The notes beneath the pieces are model-generated. The model was not told the DNA's origin, ran no database searches, and worked only from the letters and a program-made list of their open reading frames with translations. The position numbers and the translations under genes were made by a program. Positions 8,442 to 17,069 of a stretch of DNA of 64,000 nt are shown here, piece by piece (the stretch's first letter is position 1; each line of letters opens with the position of its first letter). Source of the stretch: Anaplasma centrale str. Israel (lineage in GTDB: Bacteria > Pseudomonadota > Alphaproteobacteria > Rickettsiales > Anaplasmataceae); NCBI RefSeq assembly GCF_000024505.1, contig NC_013532.1, positions 868,001-932,000 of the forward strand, written 5' to 3'.

Positions 8442-9593
8442 ATGACAGTACCTAATTTTGAAGTAAAAGACAGCGTTACAAGCCTCATACCCGCATACAA
8501 CGAGCTCCAAGAGCACGATGACGGCCCTCATGAGGAAAACCGACTCCCCTTGACAGTCAGACATATAGAGGAGATTAATCGCAAATTTGACCAGCAAAGT
8601 GATCGCTTAGACAGGTTGGAGCTCGCCGCAAAGCGCCTCAACCTCTGCGAGGACCCCGAAGCGCTAGAGCGCAAGTCACTATCAGAATACATACGCAACG
8701 GACAAGTTACAGGTTTTGAGCAAAAAGGCCTTGATAGCAGCTCAGCACTAGCGTACCTCATGCCGAGAGAAATCTCCATGCATATAGACAAGCGCTTATC
8801 TCAAAGCTCTGTAATGCGCAAACTGTGCTCGGTGGAGAAGGTATCGGGAGACAGCCTCGAATATTTCACCACCAACAATAAGGATACCTTCGTGGGGTGG
8901 GGAGGAGAAGTGCAAAGCGATACAGCAGCCCCAAAAATGAGCAAGACGACCATATACTTGCACGAGTTATACGCGCAACCGCAGATTGCAAAAAAGCTTT
9001 TGGATGACTCCTTAGTAGATCTGGAAGGCTGGCTCATAGACAACCTGGTAGATGCGTTCAGCAGGAAAGAAAATGAGGCTTTCATCTCCGGGGATGGGGA
9101 CAAGAAGCCATCCGGTATACTGTCATCTGAGGACGGGAAGGACGAAGGACAAATTGAAAGAGTATCCGCAAAACAGCTAAACAGCGACGCCATCATTTCA
9201 CTGTACTACTCCCTGGACGAATATTTTGCCGGCAGGGGAGCGTTTATAATGCACAGAAGCGTGCTGCAGGCAATACGCTCACTCAAATCCAGTTCCGGGC
9301 AGTATTTACTGCAACCTGGCCCATCTGGGGAGGAAATGCTACTGGGGGCACCGGTATACCAAACTTCAGATATGCCGGCTATCGCCAATGCCAAACTCCC
9401 GATAATAGCGTTTGGGGATTTTAAAAATGCGTACAAAATTGTGGAAAATCGAAATATGAAAATCTTGCGTGACCCGTTTACGAGCAAAGCTTTCGTCGCG
9501 TTTTACACAACAAAGCGTGTGGGCGGGAGTATAATAAACGGGAGTGCAATAAAGCTGTTGGAGATCGAAGACAGCAAGCCCACGGTTGAGTAA
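8442..9593 (+). CDS. HK97-type major capsid protein, GTA g5-like
   Basis: A 383-residue HK97-fold major capsid protein. The N-terminal ~65 residues form a predicted coiled coil (HIEEINRKFDQQSDRLDRLE), the position of the scaffold-like delta domain. The rest matches the capsid core: DLEGWLIDNLVDAFSRKENEAF and the SGDGDKKPSGIL segment are classic for this family. ATG start with AGGA 8 nt upstream. No portal, terminase or prohead protease gene is adjacent, so it is not part of an intact prophage. With the g13- and g15-like genes at 13-17 kb it is best read as a dispersed gene-transfer-agent relic of the alphaproteobacterial (RcGTA) type. Confidence 0.88.
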   Translation: MTVPNFEVKDSVTSLIPAYNELQEHDDGPHEENRLPLTVRHIEEINRKFDQQSDRLDRLELAAKRLNLCEDPEALERKSLSEYIRNGQVTGFEQKGLDSSSALAYLMPREISMHIDKRLSQSSVMRKLCSVEKVSGDSLEYFTTNNKDTFVGWGGEVQSDTAAPKMSKTTIYLHELYAQPQIAKKLLDDSLVDLEGWLIDNLVDAFSRKENEAFISGDGDKKPSGILSSEDGKDEGQIERVSAKQLNSDAIISLYYSLDEYFAGRGAFIMHRSVLQAIRSLKSSSGQYLLQPGPSGEEMLLGAPVYQTSDMPAIANAKLPIIAFGDFKNAYKIVENRNMKILRDPFTSKAFVAFYTTKRVGGSIINGSAIKLLEIEDSKPTVE

Positions 9594-9612
9594 AACTCGA
9601 CAACCTGTACGG

Positions 9613-9633
9613 TGGGGCGGTCATCACGCCCCA
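9613..9633. terminator. hairpin downstream of capsid gene
   Basis: TGGGGCG, a 7-nt loop, and CGCCCCA form a perfect 7-bp GC-rich stem 20 bp after the capsid stop. No T-run follows, so the terminator call is tentative. Confidence 0.45.
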
Positions 9634-10233
9634 TTGTGCATTTAGTGCGCGGTAAAGCGGTTTGAGGAGGGCATTAAGCTGCCCGCATACACAACCTACC
9701 GTTGTACATTCATAGAGCGGTGGCATGGGTAGGCATACGTGGCGGTTAAAACCTGTGCAGGTGCCACCATTCGCGGGATTGGGCGCTGCTTTGTGGCACA
9801 CACCACGGCTGCTGGTTCGTAAAGAACAATACATGCATTCAGAGTTTGCATAGCTCCGCAACCACGGCAGGAGGCACCTTCGGCATACATATATGTCCAT
9901 CAATACACCCTAATGTGCACTTCGCAAAACAGATGATCAGTCTGCGCGGTTGTACATATATGCCTCTCATATAAACCCTAACTGGATGATCGGACTGTGC
10001 TGCAGGTCATACATAGGCGATGACACCCTGCCAGCCGCCTGTCGTTGCTACAAAACCTGTACGGGGCTCTATGCGAAAGTGTGCGCTGCAATTTCATGTG
10101 GCTCAAATATGCCCGCAAAGGAATGCCGGCTCACTTAAAGGACGCACACAAGCACTTGGTGCACCTGCAGCAACTCACCTATCGGTCAGGAAAAGCTTTT
10201 TACACCTACTGTACACAAACACTGGCAGGGCCA
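9634..10233. other. 600-bp gap between capsid and sucA, no gene seen
   Basis: I find no convincing coding frame, tRNA, or motif of RNase P RNA, SRP RNA or tmRNA. Frames on both strands that cross this stretch are rich in Cys, Arg and Pro and run into sucA or the capsid gene antisense, as expected of spurious frames. The sequence resembles decayed coding DNA. Confidence 0.5.
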
Positions 10234-13026
10234 CTATGCAAATACGGAATCTATTATGGCCTGCTGCTGCGTCGCGTGTGCGCTTGGGTACCCTGCTGCC
10301 GTAGACGCAGATTCAGACCTACCGATATAGGATACGGACCCGGAAATGCCGGCACACCGCATGGATTCTTCAATCCGATCGCGCACAAAACTCCAACCGC
10401 CCATGTTAAAGTGCTCTTCTTGGCACCATACTACCGAAGCTTTTTTGTACTTCGCAAGCTTATTAGCCAATAACTCAGTTGGGAACGGATAGTATTGCTC
10501 CAGCCTCAGAAGTGCAACATCTGTCTTATCAGCTCTTGCCGCCAGAAGATCGTAGTACACCTTCCCGCTGCACACCACTACCCGACGTACCGCGCTGGGA
10601 TTAATATCCGCAACCTCACCAATCACCGGAATAAAATGACCTTCAAAGTCTGAGATTTTGGACACAGCCATTTTATGCCTCAGTAGAGATTTCGGAGTGA
10701 ACACCACCAGCGGCTTTCTGAAGTCTCTATGCAGCTGCCTACGCAGCGCGTGAAAAAAATTCGCGGGAGTCGTGCAGTTGACGACTTGCATGTTGTCCTC
10801 GGCACAGAGCTGCAAATACCTTTCAATTCTCGCGGAGCTATGCTCTGGACCCTGGCCTTCATACCCATGCGGTAGCAATAGTACCAATCCGCTGGACCGC
10901 ATCCACTTGGTTTCAGCAGCAGCGACATACTGGTCAATAATTATCTGCGCACCGTTGGCAAAATCACCAAACTGCGCCTCCCAAATGACTAATACATTGG
11001 GGGAATCCAAGCTATACCCATACTCAAAGCCCATAACCGCATACTCAGAAAGCGGGCTATCCATGACGTCAAACCTGGCCTGTTCCACGCCTAGATTGTT
11101 CAGAGGTACGTAGTGCTCCCCAGTAACCTGGTCCACAAGCCTAGCATGCCTATGGGAGAACGTGCCCCTGGCAGAATCTTCCCCAGATAGGCGAACCCTG
11201 AATTTTTCAACTAACAGCGAGGCAATAGCCAGAGCCTCACCCGTACCCCAATCTATTGAGTCACCCTGTACACCTTTGAGCCTACCAGCCAGCATCCTGG
11301 CGATTTTCGTTTCCGCGTTGAACCCCTCCGGGATGGTGCATAGAGAGTCTACCAAGGCAAGCAATTTGCTCCTCTCAACCCCAGTCTCTGAAAGATAATC
11401 CTGAAAGTTGCCCGGATCTGGGCGCCTGAGACCTTGCCAACAACCCTGAAACCAATCCTCCTTTTCTGGTTTGTACTTAGCAGACGCAGCAAAGGCCTCT
11501 TCCAACACTGCGCGGAACTCCCCACGCGACTTATCAACATCCTCTTTGGTAACCACTCCCTCACTTATGAGCCGTTCTGCATACAAGCTGGCAACGGTCT
11601 TGTGTGCGGCGATGCGTTTGTACATCAGTGGTTGGGTAAACATAGGTTCGTCACCCTCATTGTGACCAAAACGCCTGTAGCAGACTATATCAACCACTAC
11701 ATCCTTCCCAAATTTGCTTCTGTATTCCATGGCCAGATCCGCCACTAACAGTACTGACTCCGGATCATCACCATTAACATGAAACACGGGTGCATCTATC
11801 ATCTTCGCTACATCCGAGCAGTAGAAAGACGTCATAGAACTTTCGGGGTCCGCAGTAAAGCCAACTTGGTTGTTCACTACCACATGCACAATTCCGCCCG
11901 GAGAGTAGCCCGCAACTCCACTCAAGGTAAACCCCTCTGAGACCACCCCCTGGCCGATGAAGGCAGCGTTCCCATGCACCAAAATTCCAAGCACAGGCTG
12001 GCGTTTTTCGTCGCTCTTAGCCTTCACTCTACCCATGACGACAGGGTTAACAGATTCCAGGCTGGAGGAGTTATACGCGAGCGACAGGTGCACTGTCTCA
12101 CCCCCAATTTTTTTGTCGGTCGAGTACCCCAAATGGTATTTCACATCCCCAGATAACGACAACCCTTCTGGGTACGCCATACCCCCAGAAAATTCATACA
12201 GCACTGCCGCATATGGTTTGCGCATCACCCTAGTAAGTACACTCAGCCGCCCCCTGTGCGATAAACCTAGCACAACTTCTTTGCAGTTAAACCCCGGCGC
12301 AAGGGCAATTATTCTCTCAAGCAAGGGAACAAGCACATCCCCGCCCTCAACAGAAAACCTCTTGTATCCTGGATATCTTACATGCAGAAACTGCTCAAAC
12401 AATTCGGTCTCCTGCAAACACCGCAAGGTCTCTCTCTTGCGCTCAGGCGCGATTACCCTGCTGGTATTTTCAATCTTATCCCTCAGCCAATCGCGCTCCT
12501 CACTGGAGGGTATATGCATGAACTCATAGCCAATTGAGCCGCAGTATGTTTCTTTGAGAGCTTGCAAAATTGAAGGCAACGAAGCCCCAGACCCACGCCA
12601 AGCAGCTTCGCCGTCCCCTATTATAGAAGCGATAAACTTATCATGATCAAGCGCAACCTTCCCGGCCATGCCTAGGGGATCAAGATCTGCTGCAAGATGC
12701 CCGTAAGACCTAAAAAAATGCAGTAGGCACAGAACCTTAGAGTCCACAGCTATATCATTACCAGAAGTGGCTTGCGCACACTCGGCAGGGTATTTATCCT
12801 CCAATGCGCGAGTGAACAAGCTCTTCCAACAATTCGGAAGCTCCGCATCTCCCCGCTCATACCTGCTGTACACCTCTTCCACAAGAAGTGCATTATCCCC
12901 AAACAAACAATCCTTCTGGCTCCTGTAAGACACCACGTACACCTTCACGCAGCAACAAAAATCCTCGCACAGTGTGGAGAATCGCGACCACTCTAACATA
13001 CTTTCACGGTCATTTAAAGCTAACAT
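10234..13026 (-). CDS. sucA: 2-oxoglutarate dehydrogenase E1 component
   Basis: A 930-residue thiamine-diphosphate-dependent E1 of the 2-oxoglutarate dehydrogenase complex, which makes succinyl-CoA in the TCA cycle together with SucB and Lpd. Visible marks are the substrate/ThDP segment SHRGRLSVL (~residue 255), HVNGDDPESVL and the RRFGHNEGDEP motif that completes the ThDP/metal site, and the C-terminal transketolase-like domain with EAQFGDFANGAQ. Length is normal. No sucB follows; the gene stands alone and lies antisense between the GTA-like genes. Confidence 0.97.
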   Translation of the reverse strand: MLALNDRESMLEWSRFSTLCEDFCCCVKVYVVSYRSQKDCLFGDNALLVEEVYSRYERGDAELPNCWKSLFTRALEDKYPAECAQATSGNDIAVDSKVLCLLHFFRSYGHLAADLDPLGMAGKVALDHDKFIASIIGDGEAAWRGSGASLPSILQALKETYCGSIGYEFMHIPSSEERDWLRDKIENTSRVIAPERKRETLRCLQETELFEQFLHVRYPGYKRFSVEGGDVLVPLLERIIALAPGFNCKEVVLGLSHRGRLSVLTRVMRKPYAAVLYEFSGGMAYPEGLSLSGDVKYHLGYSTDKKIGGETVHLSLAYNSSSLESVNPVVMGRVKAKSDEKRQPVLGILVHGNAAFIGQGVVSEGFTLSGVAGYSPGGIVHVVVNNQVGFTADPESSMTSFYCSDVAKMIDAPVFHVNGDDPESVLLVADLAMEYRSKFGKDVVVDIVCYRRFGHNEGDEPMFTQPLMYKRIAAHKTVASLYAERLISEGVVTKEDVDKSRGEFRAVLEEAFAASAKYKPEKEDWFQGCWQGLRRPDPGNFQDYLSETGVERSKLLALVDSLCTIPEGFNAETKIARMLAGRLKGVQGDSIDWGTGEALAIASLLVEKFRVRLSGEDSARGTFSHRHARLVDQVTGEHYVPLNNLGVEQARFDVMDSPLSEYAVMGFEYGYSLDSPNVLVIWEAQFGDFANGAQIIIDQYVAAAETKWMRSSGLVLLLPHGYEGQGPEHSSARIERYLQLCAEDNMQVVNCTTPANFFHALRRQLHRDFRKPLVVFTPKSLLRHKMAVSKISDFEGHFIPVIGEVADINPSAVRRVVVCSGKVYYDLLAARADKTDVALLRLEQYYPFPTELLANKLAKYKKASVVWCQEEHFNMGGWSFVRDRIEESMRCAGISGSVSYIGRSESASTAAGYPSAHATQQQAIIDSVFA

Positions 13027-13164
13027 TCTCCCGGCGCTATGTTGGTTCCCTAGCCTGGATAACTTTTGCTTACTAATTGTCAGGCTGGGTTTTACCCTCT
13101 AGTACGGGATCCTTGTACACCGATCTCTACAAAATCAATTTATTAATATCTGAGGATAACGCCC

Positions 13165-13995
13165 ATGAAAAATGCAGCACAAAAACTGCCAGCTCACACC
13201 TCTCACGCAGTAATAACCACCGCGCTTTGTTGCAGGATATCGGCCGAAAACGCTGACATAAGGCTCACAGAACATGACGAAAACCTCGAAATCGACAATG
13301 CTGTTTATAGCTCCGGCTATGGCATAAACTTCGGCCCTATATATCGTGGCAAGGACCGTAGCATAGCCTCGATCGAGATAACAAAATATGGCAGCATTAT
13401 GAGAGAGCAAGCTCTCGCAAGTGGGCAGCGCAGCCGCATTGAGGTAGAGATATTTTCAATCGATTATGATGATGTATCGCGGGAAAAAATAACGCTGTTC
13501 GTCGGAATGGTAAGCACTATCACGGTCGAAAATCACAGGCTAAAAATCTCACTCGAGGGAATCCAGAGCGCCTTATCCGACAAAATTGGTATATTATTTT
13601 CTCCCCATTGCAGGGCACAATTTTGTGACAGCAAGTGTAAGCTCGACAGGAAGAAATTCACGTTTCAAAGTACAGTAGACAAAGTGGTGGATCACCTAAC
13701 CCTGGAGGATACCAAGCTTCCCTACGCAGACTGCTACTATAAACACGGAGTGGTCACATTTCTGGATGGAGAGAATCGGGGAATATCCGTGGAAGTGCGC
13801 GGCCACAGACACTATATGGTACACCTGGCCAGAAGTGCGCCCTACCCAATACTACCGGGAGATGCGTACTCAATAATCGCCGGGTGTGACAAAAACTTTC
13901 TCACTTGCAGTAGAAAATTCGACAATACGAGTAACTTCCGGGGAGAGCCCCACGTACCAGATTTAAATTCCGTATACCAACCTCTTGAGGAGTGA
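13165..13995 (+). CDS. GTA g13-like tail hub protein (DUF2163 / BR0599 type)
   Basis: A 276-residue protein matching the phage BR0599/DUF2163 family, which is RcGTA g13. Two Cys clusters, HCRAQFCDSKC (~residues 149-159) and GCDKNFLTC (~242-250), correspond to the conserved cysteines reported to bind an iron-sulfur cluster in the RcGTA hub. The C-terminus NFRGEPHVPD is a family hallmark. ATG start with GAGG 9 nt upstream. In phage and GTA particles this protein sits at the distal tail and connects to the fibre-like g15. All key Cys are kept, so it is not obviously decayed. Confidence 0.88.
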   Translation: MKNAAQKLPAHTSHAVITTALCCRISAENADIRLTEHDENLEIDNAVYSSGYGINFGPIYRGKDRSIASIEITKYGSIMREQALASGQRSRIEVEIFSIDYDDVSREKITLFVGMVSTITVENHRLKISLEGIQSALSDKIGILFSPHCRAQFCDSKCKLDRKKFTFQSTVDKVVDHLTLEDTKLPYADCYYKHGVVTFLDGENRGISVEVRGHRHYMVHLARSAPYPILPGDAYSIIAGCDKNFLTCSRKFDNTSNFRGEPHVPDLNSVYQPLEE

Positions 13996-14290
13996 GCAAA
14001 CCCGCTAGTGCCACGAGCCGATGGTCTGCACAATACCCCAGCATGGCGCCTTAGCAACACCAGATGTAGACAAACTGCGTCGTAGCTGAACACACTAGCA
14101 AACCTGAGACGCATCACCTGCATAGCGGCGTGACAAAATCCACACGGCCATTTCGTGCTCTGCCGCGGCAAAGGCATATGCTAACATTCCGATGCTGGGG
14201 CGCTCTGTCCCCACCAGAGCACCGGGCAATACCACCCACAACTGCGGCACACCTTGTATGAAAACTACTGCAACTATCCCGGGTTAAATT
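13996..14290. other. gap at the expected g14 position, no intact gene
   Basis: In RcGTA order a cell-wall peptidase gene (g14, NlpC/P60) lies between g13 and g15. Here there are 295 bp with no NlpC/P60 motif (no GTPY..G or DCLGL-type segment) in any frame I read. A long minus-strand frame crosses into g13 and looks spurious. Either g14 was lost or it sits elsewhere in the chromosome. Confidence 0.5.
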
Positions 14291-16933
14291 ATGTCAACAA
14301 CACCAATATTGTCTACCATCGCTAGCGTAGTAAATCAAGCAGTCTGGAAGTCTGTCACACAATCTATCGAAGAGGCACTCAACCGAGTTACAACCGAAGG
14401 GCTATCAGCGCCCAACTTGCGGAACAGAGGCAGCACGCAAGCCAAAAAACCCCCAAAGGAAACCAGGGTGCAAACATCCACATACGGCAAGACATTGTGC
14501 AAAGTGTATGGCACTGCACAAGTACAAGGCAACATAATATGGGCACAACCAATCAGGTATGCAAGGCACCAAGAAACCTACACAACACGTGGCTCACAAT
14601 CAGCAAAACGCACCACAAGCAGCCACGCAACACTGGCAATTGCCATATGCTCGGGACCAATACACAGACTCTCTCGCATGTGGGCAAATGGAAAACCGCT
14701 AGATTTGTCCACAATAAAACACAGGCTATACAAGGGCACCGAAGACCAAGCACCCGATCCACTAATGTCCCCCGCAGGGGAACACACCCCCGCATACCGC
14801 GGCATCGCGTACATCGTGATAGAGGACCTGCCACTTCAAGACTACAACAATGCAGTGCCGAATTTTGTGTTTGAGGTCACTGCGTATCCAGAAGGTTTTT
14901 TGGAAGGCCATATTACGCAGAAAATCAATAGCATACACACCATAGGTAGAGGAGAATTTTCTTATGACACTGAAATACACAGGGCAATACAAGTCGCGGT
15001 TGTAGGTACACAAACAGTTGCATATGGAACTGCAGCAAAAATCAACGGGATGGGTGGTTATACGCGGTCAAACGCATTATTAGCCCTGGATGCGATGCAG
15101 AGCATTTTACCTAACGTGCAATGGGTGGCAGTAACGGTTCACTGGTTTACTGACGGACAAAACATTAAGCATTGCGGGGTCCGCCCCGCGACCATATACG
15201 AGCATGACGTCAAGATAACTCCAGACGCCTGGAAGGTTGGTAATTTTACCGCAACAAATGCATACAAACTTAGGCTAAAAGATGGCCGGCAGCCGCCCAA
15301 GGGAACCACCCACGATGCGTCCTTAGTGCGATACATATGGGAGCTTAAATCCAGGGGTTATAAGATACTATTACTGCCGAAATTGATCGTAAATTTCGAA
15401 GAAGGCACACAATTGACGTGCGAGAACCCGCAAGACATCGACCAGTTTTTCAGTCGGCGATACCGGCCATTCATAGAACACTACTGCCTACTTACCAGGG
15501 GAACCATAGATGCGTTCGTAATAGGCAGCGGTCTTACATCGCTTACCAGAATCAAAGATGACGCAGAATCGTTCCCGGCAGTAGAGGCACTCATACGCTT
15601 GGCTGAACTGGCAAAGCAGGTGCTTGGAAACGCCACAGTTGTAACATACGCGGCAAATTGGGACGAATATCACTCGCACAACGGGGTATACAACTTAGAC
15701 GCGTTGTGGGCATCTGACCATATTGACGTCGTCGGCATCAACGCGTATTTCCCCCTTACAGACACCCCAAATCCCACGCATAGGTTCAGCGCACAAAGCG
15801 TTGCACAATCTTGGCACAGCAGTGAAGGGTATGATGGCCCCTACAAGCACCCGACTATAGGACAATCTGAAAGCTCCCACTTGAGCTCTGCGTACAAAAA
15901 CATAGGCCAATGGTGGAGCAGCAGCCATGTAAACCGGCATAACAATACCAAAACCGCGTGGCAACCTAAAAGCAAAAAGGTGTGGTTCATAGAATATGGT
16001 TTCCGAAGTGTGGCAGACTGCACATACAGGCCGCTATCGCCCGAACAACACGCTAGTGCTGTAGAAAACGTAACACCGGATAGCATAGATTTTGTCGCAC
16101 AAAAAACCGCTATAGAAGGCACTTTTGACGCGTGGCACCCCTCAGAAATTGTGGAGAGGATGTTCCTTTACGCGTGGAATCTCGAGCCGTACGTCAAAAT
16201 GGAGCCATATTTCTACCAAAACTGGCAGACTGGCCATTGGATCAACGGAAAAATAGACTCGGCCACACTGTCTTCAATCCTCCAAAGCGTGACCGGCAAG
16301 GTAGGCCTGCGTTCCACAACCGCAAAGGAAGCGGACGAGCTCGTGCTGGGATATTCAATCCACAATTACACATCAGCGGAGGCCGTGGTCAGGGAACTAC
16401 AAAAAATATACTGCCTGGACATCAGGGAAAAGGCGGGGGAATTGGTCTTCTCGGACTCTGACCCGGAATCTGTACTGCACATACCAGACGAGGATGTAGT
16501 GCCGGGAAGCTACCAGGTAACTTACGCACCCACAGCCCCCTGCGAAGCGCAGGCACTGCTATACGTAAGCCGAAGATTTGGCTACCAGCCGAGGCTTAGA
16601 AACCCGCAGGCATGCCAAGTTGGTGGGCCAAAAGCCTCAGGTATTTTACAAACATCACTGGTGCTTGATGATCTACATGCGGAGGCCATAGTGGATGATT
16701 TACAACACCTCACCGCAAGCCAGAATTGCTTTTTCAGGATATCTCTGCCCATAAAATATGCTTCACTAAATGTGGGAGATGTAATCAGCGTGGAATGGGA
16801 GCACAGGCAACACACGTTAAAAATTGCTAGCGTGAGGATTGCAGGCCTACAGGTGCACCTTGGGGGGTTTATCCACACTCCAACGCGTTTTAAACGCAAA
16901 AGCTTTTCTTGTATATCATACACCCCCAAATAG
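14291..16933 (+). CDS. GTA g15-like tail protein with TIM-barrel domain
   Basis: An 880-residue protein resembling the large RcGTA g15 host-contact protein. Order: a leader with TYGKTLCKVYGTAQVQGN (~residues 62-79), a glycoside-hydrolase-like TIM barrel (~residues 250-610) with VVTYAANWDEYHS, HIDVVGINAYFPL and WFIEYGFRS as beta-strand ends, then a phage-tail-3-like C-terminal part. It is shorter than typical free-living alphaproteobacterial homologues (about 1300 aa), so the C-terminal third may be lost. ATG start at 14291. It shares strand and direction with the g13-like gene 295 bp upstream. Confidence 0.85.
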   Translation: MSTTPILSTIASVVNQAVWKSVTQSIEEALNRVTTEGLSAPNLRNRGSTQAKKPPKETRVQTSTYGKTLCKVYGTAQVQGNIIWAQPIRYARHQETYTTRGSQSAKRTTSSHATLAIAICSGPIHRLSRMWANGKPLDLSTIKHRLYKGTEDQAPDPLMSPAGEHTPAYRGIAYIVIEDLPLQDYNNAVPNFVFEVTAYPEGFLEGHITQKINSIHTIGRGEFSYDTEIHRAIQVAVVGTQTVAYGTAAKINGMGGYTRSNALLALDAMQSILPNVQWVAVTVHWFTDGQNIKHCGVRPATIYEHDVKITPDAWKVGNFTATNAYKLRLKDGRQPPKGTTHDASLVRYIWELKSRGYKILLLPKLIVNFEEGTQLTCENPQDIDQFFSRRYRPFIEHYCLLTRGTIDAFVIGSGLTSLTRIKDDAESFPAVEALIRLAELAKQVLGNATVVTYAANWDEYHSHNGVYNLDALWASDHIDVVGINAYFPLTDTPNPTHRFSAQSVAQSWHSSEGYDGPYKHPTIGQSESSHLSSAYKNIGQWWSSSHVNRHNNTKTAWQPKSKKVWFIEYGFRSVADCTYRPLSPEQHASAVENVTPDSIDFVAQKTAIEGTFDAWHPSEIVERMFLYAWNLEPYVKMEPYFYQNWQTGHWINGKIDSATLSSILQSVTGKVGLRSTTAKEADELVLGYSIHNYTSAEAVVRELQKIYCLDIREKAGELVFSDSDPESVLHIPDEDVVPGSYQVTYAPTAPCEAQALLYVSRRFGYQPRLRNPQACQVGGPKASGILQTSLVLDDLHAEAIVDDLQHLTASQNCFFRISLPIKYASLNVGDVISVEWEHRQHTLKIASVRIAGLQVHLGGFIHTPTRFKRKSFSCISYTPK

Positions 16934-17069
16934 CAGTATACATATATCGTTGGTAATCAAAGCACCAAGAGGTTTCTAGCCACGCGCGCAGAGTATACGG
17001 CGCAGAGATTCGTGTTGTGTCTATGCACAAAATATTATAGAATTCACGATCGCCTTCACATCGCGGTTT

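Noticed and set aside
9478-9903. 141-codon minus-strand frame
   Set aside because: Overlaps the capsid gene 3' end antisense; Cys/Arg-rich composition, no family, no ribosome-binding site.
9634-10233. Possible structured RNA (RNase P, tmRNA or SRP RNA) in the capsid-sucA gap
   Set aside because: None of the short conserved motifs of these RNAs was found on either strand.
10045-10473. 142-codon plus-strand frame
   Set aside because: Half of it is antisense to the conserved sucA 3' end; no recognisable motif.
8442-16933. Intact prophage
   Set aside because: No integrase, terminase, portal, lysis or regulatory genes, and sucA interrupts the run; dispersed GTA-type genes fit better.
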